Below are positions 1-6,764 of a stretch of DNA of 11,966 nt, one piece after another. The position numbers were made by a program, and so were the translations under genes. Numbering within the stretch: position 1 is the first letter of the stretch; each line of letters begins with the position of its first letter. The DNA is taken from NCBI GenBank assembly GCA_017462505.1, contig JAFTQY010000032.1, positions 1 to 11,966 of the forward strand, given 5' to 3'. Under the pieces are notes generated by a model, which did no database searches, was not told the DNA's origin, and saw nothing but the letters and a program-made list of their open reading frames with translations. The stretch comes from Clostridia bacterium. GTDB lineage: Bacteria; Bacillota_A; Clostridia; Christensenellales; Borkfalkiaceae.

Positions 1-255
1 AACATGACGCGCACCAAGGGGAACAACACGGCGCTCCCCACGAACGCCTATCAGGAATTGATGGCGGCGGGGGCGCGGGCGAGCAAGCGGCAAAAATCGA
101 GCGGCGGTTTTTCGTCGGCGGGGGCTGCGGCGGCTTTGCAAAACGCAACGGGTTTATCGGGCGTGACGGGGGTCGGCAGAGCCTCTTTTGCGGCTGTGCC
201 GAAAGCAACGAAAACAGCGAAAACAACGAAAAAATCGGACAAACACGACGAATAA
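1..255 (+). CDS. ruvC: Probable C-terminal tail of RuvC (partial; 5' end outside window)
   Basis: An open frame enters from the left edge (first codon AAC) and stops with TAA at 253-255, 14 bases before ruvA. About 84 residues are visible. They are low-complexity, rich in Ala, Gly, Thr and Lys, and end in a Lys/Thr-rich basic stretch. No catalytic motif can be seen, so the assignment rests on context: ruvC, the Holliday-junction endonuclease gene, commonly lies immediately before ruvA in Clostridia. If this is RuvC, the folded nuclease domain lies outside the window and what is seen is an unusually long, probably disordered basic tail, since the family normally ends shortly after its last catalytic Asp. 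The alternative is a separate 83-residue protein starting at the ATG at 4, but no ribosome site can be checked upstream. The assignment is moderate and inferred. Confidence 0.5.
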   Translation, partial: NMTRTKGNNTALPTNAYQELMAAGARASKRQKSSGGFSSAGAAAALQNATGLSGVTGVGRASFAAVPKATKTAKTTKKSDKHDE

Positions 256-269
256 AGGAAGAGTAGAAC

Positions 270-881
270 ATGATAGCGTATTTGCGTGGAAAGGTATTAG
301 AAACGACCGCTGAAACGGCGATTTTGGACGTGAACGGGGTGGGGTACGAACTGTATTGTACCCGCGGCGCGTTCCGTTTGCTGACGGTCGGCGCGGTGGC
401 GGAGCTGTACACCTATTTGCAGGTGAAAGAGGACGGCATTACGCTGTTCGGCTTTGGCGAGCCTAAGGAAAAGGAACTGTTTTTAAAGCTGATTTCGGTG
501 TCGGGGGTCGGTCCGAAAATGGGCATCTCGATTTTGGCGCATTTGTCTGCGGACGATTTTGCGCTTGCCGTTGCGACGGCGGACGTAAAACGCCTTGCGA
601 CGGTCAAGGGCTTGGGCAAGAAAACGGCGGAAAAGATCGTTTTGGAATTGCACGGCAAGATTTCCGCGTCGGAGGTTTTGGGCGCGAGCGGCGACGATTT
701 AACGCCCAGCTCGACTGCGGCTATCCCTGCAAAATTATCGGCGCAGGACGAAGAGGCGATCTCGGCGCTCATGGGGCTTGGCTTTACCAGAAACGAGAGC
801 GTGCAGGCGGTGAAAAAGGCGCACGATTTGGGCGCGACGTCGGTGGAAGAAATTATTATGAAAGCCCTGCAAGGGGTTTAA
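270..881 (+). CDS. ruvA: Holliday junction branch migration protein RuvA
   Basis: RuvA forms tetramers that bind and flatten the four-way junction and load the RuvB motor during recombinational repair. The 203 residues match the usual length of about 200. Residues 1-62 form the OB-fold domain and include the family landmarks MIAYLRGKV at the start and KEDGITLFGF at 53-62. Two helix-hairpin-helix motifs follow, SVSGVGPKMG near 76-85 and TVKGLGKKTAEK at 111-122; these grip the DNA backbone. The acidic-pin region belongs to the OB domain in family members and was not checked residue by residue. A linker of about 20 residues leads to the C-terminal three-helix domain (about 155-203, with the GLGFTRNES segment), which contacts RuvB. 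The ATG is preceded by AAGGAAGAG at good distance. It lies 14 bases after the upstream frame and 12 bases before ruvB, so operon transcription is likely. Confidence 0.97.
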   Translation: MIAYLRGKVLETTAETAILDVNGVGYELYCTRGAFRLLTVGAVAELYTYLQVKEDGITLFGFGEPKEKELFLKLISVSGVGPKMGISILAHLSADDFALAVATADVKRLATVKGLGKKTAEKIVLELHGKISASEVLGASGDDLTPSSTAAIPAKLSAQDEEAISALMGLGFTRNESVQAVKKAHDLGATSVEEIIMKALQGV

Positions 882-893
882 GCGTAGGTTATT

Positions 894-1949
894 ATGTTTG
901 AAAACGAAGATTACGGCGAGGAAAATTTGCTCGTTAGTACGAAAACGGAATATGACGCGGAAGAAAACGTTCTGCGCCCGAAGGTGATGTCCGATTACGT
1001 CGGGCAACAAAAGGTAAAGGACAACCTCAGCGTGTATATCGCGGCGGCGAAAGCGCGCGGCGAGGCGCTTGACCACGTCCTTTTGTACGGGCCTCCGGGG
1101 CTGGGTAAAACTACGTTATCGCACATTATCGCCAACGAGCTGGGGGTGGCGATCAAGCTCACCAGCGGTCCTGCGATCGAGCGTTCGGGGGATCTGGCGG
1201 CGATTTTGACCAACCTCAACGAGGGGGACGTGCTCTTTATCGACGAAATCCACCGTTTGAATAGATCGGTGGAAGAAATTTTGTATTCGGCGATGGAGGA
1301 TTACGCGCTGGATATTATCGTGGGCAAAGGTCCGTCTGCGCGCAATATCCGTTTCCCTTTGAAAAAATTTACGTTGGTCGGCGCAACGACGAGGGTGGGC
1401 ATGCTTGCCGCGCCCTTGCGCGACCGTTTTGGGATCATCAACCGTCTGGAAATGTACACGGCGGACGAATTAAAGCTGATCGTTACCCGTTCGGCAAAGG
1501 CGCTCGATATCGCGATCGCGGACGACGCGGCGGCGGAGATCGCGCGGCGTAGCCGCGGTACGCCCCGTATCGCAAACAGACTCTTGAAACGCGTGCGGGA
1601 TTTCTCGATCGTGAAAGGGAATGTAGAGATCACGCGCGAGGACGCGCGCTTTGCCCTGCAAAGACAGGAAATTGACGAGTTGGGCTTGGACGAAACGGAC
1701 AGAAGTCTGCTCCGTGCGTTGATTGAAAAATTCGGCGGCGGACCGACGGGCTTGGAAACGCTGGCGGCGACGATCAACGAGGACGCGAACACGATCGAGG
1801 ACGTGTACGAGCCTTACCTTTTACAGCTCGGGTTTATCGCGCGCACGCCGCGCGGCAGAATTTGTCTCAAAGACGGCTACGCGCATATGGGTATGCAACC
1901 GTCGGCAAAGGCAAAACGGCAAATTTCGATTTTTGAGGACGACGAGTAA
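894..1949 (+). CDS. ruvB: Holliday junction DNA helicase RuvB
   Basis: RuvB is the hexameric AAA+ ATPase that pumps DNA through the RuvA-bound junction. The 351 residues fit the family. Seen in order: a variable acidic N-terminus (1-25); the [11 protein letters not shown] box (28-38); Walker A GPPGLGKT (66-73); Walker B DEIH (117-120); sensor 1 GATTR (163-167); and LRDRFG (175-180), which carries the arginine finger. After the helical lid comes a C-terminal winged-helix DNA-binding domain with [11 protein letters not shown] and [17 protein letters not shown]. All catalytic residues are intact. The start at 894 fits the family N-terminus, but the upstream sequence GTAGGTTATT is a weak ribosome site, so coupling to ruvA, 12 bases upstream, may drive translation. 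queA follows after 24 bases in the same direction. Confidence 0.98.
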   Translation: MFENEDYGEENLLVSTKTEYDAEENVLRPKVMSDYVGQQKVKDNLSVYIAAAKARGEALDHVLLYGPPGLGKTTLSHIIANELGVAIKLTSGPAIERSGDLAAILTNLNEGDVLFIDEIHRLNRSVEEILYSAMEDYALDIIVGKGPSARNIRFPLKKFTLVGATTRVGMLAAPLRDRFGIINRLEMYTADELKLIVTRSAKALDIAIADDAAAEIARRSRGTPRIANRLLKRVRDFSIVKGNVEITREDARFALQRQEIDELGLDETDRSLLRALIEKFGGGPTGLETLAATINEDANTIEDVYEPYLLQLGFIARTPRGRICLKDGYAHMGMQPSAKAKRQISIFEDDE

Positions 1950-1973
1950 GGCTCGGCGCACGGCGAAAAAAAT

Positions 1974-3008
1974 ATGGAAAAAGTACAGTACAAAAAGAGT
2001 GATTTTTATTATGATCTGCCCGAAGAGCGTATCGCGCAGACCCCTGTCGAGCCGCGGGATTCGTCCCGTCTGTTGGTGTACGACCGCGAGAAGAAAACGA
2101 TTACCGATAGGGTGTTCCGTGACGTAGTCGATTATCTTAACGAGGGGGACGTGTTGGTGGTGAACAACACCAAGGTTATTCCCGCGCGCATGTACGCGTT
2201 GACGGCGCACGGCGGCGTGGTGGAGGTTCTGCTCTTAAAACGGCACGATTTGAATACTTGGGAAGTGTTGATGCGCCCCGGGAAAAAGGGGAAGATCGGC
2301 GTGAAAATGACGATCGGGGACGAGCTGTCCTTTGTGGTAAAGGATATCACGGAAACGGGGGAGCGGATCGTGGAATTTTCCTACGACGGCGCGTTTGAGG
2401 ACGTGCTTTCGCGCGTGGGTACGATGCCTTTGCCCCCGTATATCAAGGAAAAGCTGGAAAATCAGGCTCGGTACAATACGGTGTACAGCAAGGTGGACGG
2501 GAGCGCGGCTGCGCCTACGGCGGGCTTGCATTTCACGGACGAGCTGTTGGAAAAATTAAAAGCCAAGGGCGTGCAAGTGGCGGAGGTGCTGTTGCATGTG
2601 GGCTTGGGGACGTTCCGCCCCGTCAGCGAAGAAATTATCACCGACCACAAAATGCACTCGGAATTTTATGAGATCGGGGAAAGAAGCGCGGAGATCATCA
2701 ACGCGGCGAAGCGTGACGGGCGCAGGGTAATTGCCGTGGGCACGACTTCGGTGCGGACGTTAGAGAGCGTAGCGGACGAAAAGGGGTTTGTGCGCGCATG
2801 CAGCGGCAATACCGAAATTTTCTTATATCCGCCCTATCAAATGAAGTGCGTGGACGCTTTGATTACGAATTTCCACCTGCCCGAAAGTACGTTGATCATG
2901 CTGGTAGCGTGTTTGACAGGACGGGAAGAAATCTTGAACGTATACAAATACGCGGTGGAGAATAAGTATCGTTTCTTCTCTTTCGGCGACGCCACGTTCA
3001 TCGTATAG
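1974..3008 (+). CDS. queA: S-adenosylmethionine:tRNA ribosyltransferase-isomerase QueA
   Basis: QueA transfers and isomerises the ribosyl group of SAM onto preQ1 at tRNA position 34, making epoxyqueuosine, the precursor that QueG or QueH reduces to queuosine. The 344 residues match the usual length of about 340. Family landmarks seen: DLPEERIAQTP (14-24), LVVNNTKVIPARM (61-73), MPLPPYI (151-157), AAPTAGLHFT (179-188), LLHVGLGTFRPV (206-217), the TTSVRTLES stretch (257-265), ITNFHLPESTLIMLV (297-311) and the C-terminal YRFFSFGDA (332-340). The start gives the normal QueA N-terminus. The ribosome site is weak, because the leader is A-rich with no AGGAG close to the ATG. In many Clostridia ruvA-ruvB-queA is followed by tgt; here tgt is absent and a 246-base gap follows, with no clear terminator. 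Confidence 0.97.
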   Translation: MEKVQYKKSDFYYDLPEERIAQTPVEPRDSSRLLVYDREKKTITDRVFRDVVDYLNEGDVLVVNNTKVIPARMYALTAHGGVVEVLLLKRHDLNTWEVLMRPGKKGKIGVKMTIGDELSFVVKDITETGERIVEFSYDGAFEDVLSRVGTMPLPPYIKEKLENQARYNTVYSKVDGSAAAPTAGLHFTDELLEKLKAKGVQVAEVLLHVGLGTFRPVSEEIITDHKMHSEFYEIGERSAEIINAAKRDGRRVIAVGTTSVRTLESVADEKGFVRACSGNTEIFLYPPYQMKCVDALITNFHLPESTLIMLVACLTGREEILNVYKYAVENKYRFFSFGDATFIV

Positions 3009-3161
3009 GCGGCGCAATACGGCGTTGAACTCCGCTTTGTTTCGGTCACGTACGTCTATGTACGCTCCCGTCAACAAATGCTCGTTCTCCTTGTCTTGCT
3101 TGTCTCTACGAAGAACTAATCTGTAAGCACGCTCGTTCGCGTCGCCTTGTCTTTCTCGGTT
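2823..3161 (-). other. Antisense open frame filling the queA-regulator gap (possible gene remnant or chance)
   Basis: This entry covers the gap at 3009-3254. On the minus strand one frame is open from 3161 (just after a TAA at 3162-3164) to a stop at 2823-2825. The part inside the gap reads like a soluble charged protein, with segments such as ERAYRLVLRRDKQDKEN and GAYIDVRDRNKAEFNAVLRR. The part antisense to queA loses that character. The only start with a plausible ribosome site is TTG at 3075-3077, 8 bases after AAGGAGA (complement of 3086-3092). A 12-bp palindrome, GGTTTTAAAACC, lies at 3158-3169. The gap also holds a repeated GCTCGTTC word (3080-3087 and 3131-3138), each followed by TTGTCT. 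I do not recognise the protein. It may be the remnant of a gene truncated at the end of queA, part of an intergenic repeat, or chance. Confidence 0.2.
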
Positions 3162-3254
3162 TTAAAACCAAACGAAGTAATAGGTAAAAGTGAATAGGTG
3201 CGGAAACATTAAAAATAATGCCACACTTTTTCACTATTTTCATAAGGGGAAAAT

Positions 3255-3629
3255 ATGAACAACTACGTAAAATACAATCAGTCCGAACAGGATTACTTAG
3301 AGACCTTGCTCACGCTGGGCAAAGAGCAGCCCATCGTGCACCGTATCGACGTGGCAAAACGTATGAACGTGTCGCAGGCGGCGGTCAATAAAGCCGTCAA
3401 GCTCCTGTGCGAAAAGGAATACGTCTACGAGGACGGCAAGCACCTGTATCTGACCGAGCGCGGCAAAGCGTACGCCGAGGCGGTGTTTGAACGCCATTGT
3501 ATCATTCGCGAATTTTTGCTTAAAAACGGCGTGTCCGCGGCGATCGCGGAAGAGGACGCCTGCCGTATGGAACACCTCATTTCCGAAGAAACTTTCCAAA
3601 TGATGAAAAAATCCGTTCATAATATATAA
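3255..3629 (+). CDS. Minimal DtxR/MntR-family metal-dependent transcriptional regulator
   Basis: The 124 residues contain a winged helix-turn-helix domain (about 9-70; recognition region NVSQAAVNKAVKLL at 38-51) followed by the start of the metal-binding dimerisation domain (about 74-124). SEQDYLETL (10-18) matches the first helix of the family. FERHCIIREFL (78-88) carries the conserved His81. DACRMEHLISEE (101-112) matches the DtxR metal site and supplies Cys103, Glu106 and His107. Cys103 is DtxR-like, while Asp13 and Glu16 in helix 1 are MntR-like. There is no C-terminal SH3-like domain, and the protein is somewhat shorter than the 142-residue MntR. AAGGGGA precedes the ATG at good distance. 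Its position just upstream of feoAB, with palindromes in the feo promoter, suggests it is the iron-responsive regulator of that operon; this is inference. Metal specificity (Fe versus Mn) cannot be settled from sequence. Confidence 0.85.
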   Translation: MNNYVKYNQSEQDYLETLLTLGKEQPIVHRIDVAKRMNVSQAAVNKAVKLLCEKEYVYEDGKHLYLTERGKAYAEAVFERHCIIREFLLKNGVSAAIAEEDACRMEHLISEETFQMMKKSVHNI

Positions 3630-3744
3630 TAAGGAAGAAAGGGTCGGTGTACGGATATCCACAAATGCGGGCTATCTACACACACGGGCGGCAAGGTTGT
3701 AAGTCTGGCTGCAAGATCATCTTGTAAAAATTTGTAAAAAATTT
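3630..3744. other. Gap between the DtxR-like gene and the feo promoter
   Basis: No established gene lies here. A GTG-started frame of 26 codons (3647-3727) follows an AAGGAAGAAAGG stretch and encodes a basic peptide with GCKSGCK, but nothing else supports it. A 13-base inverted repeat, CAAGAT-C-ATCTTG, lies at 3712-3724 and is not followed by a T-run. No terminator for the regulator gene is evident. Confidence 0.3.
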
Positions 3745-3760
3745 CTTAACTATGGTTTAT
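3745..3760. promoter_or_regulatory. Upstream feo operator candidate (degenerate palindrome)
   Basis: CTTAACTATGGTTTAT matches the perfect palindrome at 3843-3858 at 13 of 16 positions. It lies 6 bases upstream of the -35 box of the feoA promoter. Two related copies around one promoter, beside a DtxR-family gene, suggest regulator binding sites. The bound protein is inferred. The order of half-sites (AACC then GGTT) differs from the classical DtxR box, in which GGTT comes before AACC. Confidence 0.5.
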
Positions 3761-3766
3761 TTTTGC

Positions 3767-3795
3767 TTGACAACCGCATAAGATAGTGATATAAT
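3767..3795 (+). promoter_or_regulatory. Sigma-A promoter of the feo operon
   Basis: The -35 box TTGACA (3767-3772) and the -10 box TATAAT (3790-3795) are both perfect consensus and are separated by exactly 17 bases. Transcription should start near 3802, giving a leader of about 85 bases before feoA. So strong a core promoter would normally need a repressor, which agrees with the flanking palindromes. Confidence 0.9.
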
Positions 3796-3819
3796 ACAGG
3801 CAAATAACGGTATGGCGAA

Positions 3820-3872
3820 CCGCTTTTTGTTTTGCATAAAAACTTAACCATGGTTAAGAAATTAAAAAGCGG
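3820..3872 (+). promoter_or_regulatory. Nested hairpin in the feoA leader containing a perfect 16-bp palindrome
   Basis: The outer arms CCGCTTTTT (3820-3828) and AAAAAGCGG (3864-3872) pair perfectly over 9 bp. Inside lies CTTAACCATGGTTAAG (3843-3858), a perfect 16-bp palindrome that resembles the site at 3745-3760. The palindrome is the best operator candidate here. It would lie in the transcribed leader, so bound regulator could block elongation. At RNA level the outer stem ends 3-4 bases before the feoA Shine-Dalgarno (AGGAGAG, 3875-3881), so a structural effect on translation is also possible. Confidence 0.55.
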
Positions 3873-3886
3873 AAAGGAGAGAAACA

Positions 3887-4108
3887 ATGAAACTTTTATC
3901 GCAGTTAAAAATCGGTGAACAGGGTACGGTCGTGGCGGTAAACGGCGAAGGGGCGATACGTCGCCGCCTGTTTGACATGGGTATTACGCCGGGCGCGGAG
4001 GTGTATCTTCGCAAAAAAGCGCCCTTGGGCGACCCGATTGAAATTTCCATACGCGGCTATGAGCTGACCTTGCGAAAGGCAGAGGCTGCGCACGTCGAAA
4101 TTCGCTGA
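3887..4108 (+). CDS. feoA: Ferrous iron transport protein FeoA
   Basis: FeoA is a small cytosolic SH3-like protein needed for FeoB-dependent Fe(II) uptake, probably by acting on the FeoB GTPase domain. The 73 residues match the family. Seen: LKIGEQGTV (7-15), the central AIRRRLFDMGITPGAEV (23-39), and the C-terminal strands with GDPIEISIRGYELTLRKAEA (48-67). AAAGGAGAG stands directly before the ATG. It is the first gene of the feo operon and is followed 46 bases later by feoB. Here FeoA is a separate short protein, not fused to FeoB. Confidence 0.96.
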   Translation: MKLLSQLKIGEQGTVVAVNGEGAIRRRLFDMGITPGAEVYLRKKAPLGDPIEISIRGYELTLRKAEAAHVEIR

Positions 4109-4154
4109 TAAAAAACGCACAACAACTTGGTAAAAAACCCAAAAAGGAGAAAAT

Positions 4155-6437
4155 ATGTTAACATTTGCTTTGGCAGGAAACCCGAACTCGGGTAAAACGA
4201 CGCTGTTTAACGCCCTGACGGGCAGTACGGCGCACGTAGGGAACTGGCCCGGCGTTACGGTGGATAAACGTACGGGCACGTACAAAAAGGGCAGTCAGCC
4301 CGTAGACATAGTCGATTTACCGGGGATTTATTCCCTTTCCCCGTATACCCCCGAAGAGGTGATCGCGCGGAACTTTCTTTTGGAAGAAAGCCCCGATTGT
4401 ATCATCAATATCGTGGACGCGACAAACCTCGAACGTAACCTGTATCTGACGACCCAGCTGATGGAGCTGGACGTTCCCATGGTGGTTGCGCTGAACATGA
4501 CGGACGTTTTGGATAAGCGCGGCGACAAGATCGACGTGCGCTTGCTGGAAAAACGTATCGGCTTGCCCGTGGTGGAAATTTCGGCGCTCAAAGGCGCAAA
4601 CACGGAAAAGCTGATGACGCGTGCGATCGACGCGTCCAAGGAAAAACGGCAGGGTAGCAGCGTTTTGCGCGGCTCGGTGTTGGGCTCGGCGATTGCGAAT
4701 GCGGAAATCGCGTTAAAGCTCAAAGAAGTGCCCGCCCCCCTCTTCCACGCGGTAAAGCTGGTGGAAAAGGACGGTATTGAAATGCAAAATCATCCCCACG
4801 AAGCGCGCGCGGTAGAGTCGTTTATCAGCGAAAATTGCCAAAAGGACGGCGTTTGCGGGGACGCGGAGGCGGAAATTGCCGACGCAAGATATAAATACAT
4901 AACGGCGCATTTCTCGTCCACGCTCACCCGTGCGAGAAAACCCAGCTATGACGAGCTGTCCAAATCGGACAAAGCGGATAAAGTATTGACCCACAAGATT
5001 TGGGGCTTGCCCATTTTCCTTGTGATTTTGTTCGGCATCTTCCATTTGACGTTCTCGGAAAATCTGCTGTATCTCGGCTCGATCGTCAAACCGTTCGGCG
5101 AGTGGTGCGGCGAGATTAGTGAAACGACGTGGGGCAGCGTGTTCTTTGCGGACGGTCTGAAGTCCCCGGGCGTGATCTTATTCAACGGGCTCGACCTATT
5201 GACAAGCCAAATCGGCGAATGGATCGGCGCGGGCTTGGAGGCTTTGAGCACGAGAGAGGCGATCGTCGGTTTGGTCGTAGACGGTATTTGGGGCGGTATC
5301 GCGTCGGTGCTTTCTTTCCTGCCGCAGATCTTGGTGCTCTTCCTGTTCTTCTCGATTTTGGAGGACACGGGGTACATGGCGCGCGTAGCGTTCATGCTGG
5401 ATAGAATTTTCCGCCGTTTCGGCGTTTCGGGCAGAGCGTTTATGCCCATGATCATGGGGTTCGGTTGCTCCGTTCCCGCAATGATCAACACCCGTACCAT
5501 GGCGGACGAGAGAGAACGCGAGGCGACGGTGCGCGTCATTCCGTTCTTCTCGTGCGGGGCAAAAATGCCCATTCTGCTCGCGATCTCGGGCGGTATCGTA
5601 GCGCATTTTGGCGTGGGCAACGCAGACGTAATTACGTATTCTATGTATTTGCTTGGTATTATCACGGCGCTTGTGTCCTTGCTTGTTATGCGGCACACGA
5701 CAAAGCGCGGCGAGGCGTCTCCGTTCATTATGGAACTGCCCACCTATCATATTCCCGGCTTTAAAAATTTGATGCTGCACCTTTGGGATAAAGCGAAACA
5801 CTTCATTCAAAAGGCGTTTACCATCATTTTGTTGTCCTGCGTTATCATCTGGTTCTTGTCCAACTTCGCGTGGGATTGGCACTACGTGGGCGAGGACGGC
5901 ATGGAAAATTCCATTCTCGCGTCGCTTGGGCAGTTGATACAGCCCCTGTTCACGCCGCTTGGCTTTGGCAGTCAGTTAAAGGCGTTCGGTTGGATGTTCG
6001 CGGTGGCGGCGATTACGGGCTTGATCGCAAAAGAGAACGTTATCGCGACCTTCGGTTCGTTGGCGGCGGTGATCGTAGCGGGCTTTGAAGGCACGGAAGA
6101 AGGGGTTGCCGAGGTCGTGGTTATGATCGGCGCAACGGGAATTTCCGTTCCTGCACTCATCGCGTTTATCGCGTTTAACATGTTGACGATACCCTGCTTT
6201 GCGGCGGTAGCGGCGGCGCGCGGTGAAACGGCGAAAGGCAAGTTCAAATGGACGCTTTTGTTCTGGATGGTGACCTCTTATTTGGTGGCGGCGATGGTCT
6301 ACACGGTAGGCGAATTCGTTTGGCCCGTTGCGATCTGGCTGGCTTTGGCGGCGCTTGCGATTGTCGGGATCGTGTTGTATAACAAACACGCGGACAAAAA
6401 AGAACAGCTGGAAAAAAGCAAAAAAATCTTAAAATAA
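4155..6437 (+). CDS. feoB: Ferrous iron transporter FeoB (GTPase-linked membrane permease)
   Basis: FeoB is the inner-membrane Fe(II) transporter, with an N-terminal G-protein domain. The 760 residues are in the normal range. GTPase motifs seen: G1 GNPNSGKT (8-15), switch I VGNWPGVTVDK (28-38, Thr35), G3 DLPG (54-57), G4 NMTD (114-117) and G5 SALKG (143-147). A helical GDI-like spacer covers about 165-280. The membrane part starts near 285 and contains the two Gate-type regions, with the conserved GFGCSVPA (435-442) and SCGAKMP (466-472); the cysteines 438 and 467 in them are family landmarks. The tail ends in a Lys-rich cytosolic stretch. AAAGGAG precedes the ATG. All G-motifs are intact, so it should be functional. 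A small Cys-rich protein gene follows 93 bases downstream. Confidence 0.98.
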   Translation: MLTFALAGNPNSGKTTLFNALTGSTAHVGNWPGVTVDKRTGTYKKGSQPVDIVDLPGIYSLSPYTPEEVIARNFLLEESPDCIINIVDATNLERNLYLTTQLMELDVPMVVALNMTDVLDKRGDKIDVRLLEKRIGLPVVEISALKGANTEKLMTRAIDASKEKRQGSSVLRGSVLGSAIANAEIALKLKEVPAPLFHAVKLVEKDGIEMQNHPHEARAVESFISENCQKDGVCGDAEAEIADARYKYITAHFSSTLTRARKPSYDELSKSDKADKVLTHKIWGLPIFLVILFGIFHLTFSENLLYLGSIVKPFGEWCGEISETTWGSVFFADGLKSPGVILFNGLDLLTSQIGEWIGAGLEALSTREAIVGLVVDGIWGGIASVLSFLPQILVLFLFFSILEDTGYMARVAFMLDRIFRRFGVSGRAFMPMIMGFGCSVPAMINTRTMADEREREATVRVIPFFSCGAKMPILLAISGGIVAHFGVGNADVITYSMYLLGIITALVSLLVMRHTTKRGEASPFIMELPTYHIPGFKNLMLHLWDKAKHFIQKAFTIILLSCVIIWFLSNFAWDWHYVGEDGMENSILASLGQLIQPLFTPLGFGSQLKAFGWMFAVAAITGLIAKENVIATFGSLAAVIVAGFEGTEEGVAEVVVMIGATGISVPALIAFIAFNMLTIPCFAAVAAARGETAKGKFKWTLLFWMVTSYLVAAMVYTVGEFVWPVAIWLALAALAIVGIVLYNKHADKKEQLEKSKKILK

Positions 6438-6468
6438 AGCTTACACAAAATACCTCATTTTTTGCTAA

Positions 6469-6507
6469 ATACCCACCCCCGTATCGCGATGATAAGGGGG
6501 CGGGTAT
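6469..6507. other. Strong hairpin between feoB and the Cys-rich gene
   Basis: The arms ATACCCACCCCC (6469-6480) and GGGGGCGGGTAT (6496-6507) pair over 12 positions with a single A:C mismatch. The inner TATC (6482-6485) and GATA (6491-6494) can extend the stem. No T-run follows on either strand, so this does not look like a normal intrinsic terminator. It may protect or process the feoB message and set the level of the downstream genes. The function is inferred. Confidence 0.6.
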
Positions 6508-6530
6508 CACTCTAAACAGGAGAAAGGCTC

Positions 6531-6764
6531 ATGAAACCTATTGATTATATTATTATTGCGGTGATCGTGCTGATCGTAGCGGCGATTTCGGTATATATCA
6601 TTCGTAAAAAGCTCAAAGGCGAGAAAGTCGGGTGCGGTTGCGGCTGTCAGTCCTGTCCGCATGCAGGCGCGTGCGGCGGCGGGAAAACGACGGAAGAAAA
6701 TTGCGATTGCGGTGAAACGAAAAAAGAAGAGCACGAGGAAAACGAGCATGACCAAACCGTATAG
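6531..6764 (+). CDS. FeoB-associated Cys-rich membrane protein
   Basis: This is a 77-residue protein with one N-terminal membrane helix (about 5-24, rich in Ile/Val/Ala), a short basic stop (RKKLKG) and a cysteine cluster. Seven Cys are seen at 35, 37, 39, 42, 48, 58 and 60, in the pattern GCGCGCQSCPHAGACGG (34-50) plus CDC. The tail is acidic and His/Glu-rich (EEHEENEHDQ). This matches the small FeoB-associated Cys-rich family found directly after feoB in many Clostridia; its role is unproven, and metal handling on the cytosolic face is the usual guess. AGGAG (6518-6522) precedes the ATG, after the hairpin at 6469-6507. The 3' end overlaps the phosphatase gene by 17 bases in another frame. 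Confidence 0.9.
   Translation: MKPIDYIIIAVIVLIVAAISVYIIRKKLKGEKVGCGCGCQSCPHAGACGGGKTTEENCDCGETKKEEHEENEHDQTV

Noticed and set aside
3049..3064. CGTAC/GTACG inverted repeat as a queA terminator
   Set aside because: It has a 5-bp stem only, with no T-run after it.
3186..3235. Short inverted repeats before the DtxR-like gene as an autoregulatory operator
   Set aside because: The matches are only 6-7 bp in A/T-rich sequence and do not resemble the feo palindromes.
4946..5743. 265-codon open frame antisense to feoB
   Set aside because: It mirrors the feoB coding strand, has no ribosome site or protein-like features, and FeoB motifs on the other strand are intact.
6661..6747. Earlier ATG for the phosphatase
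   Set aside because: It would read the Cys-rich gene in another frame and add a Lys/Arg-rich stretch foreign to the family. The ATG at 6748 has a ribosome site.
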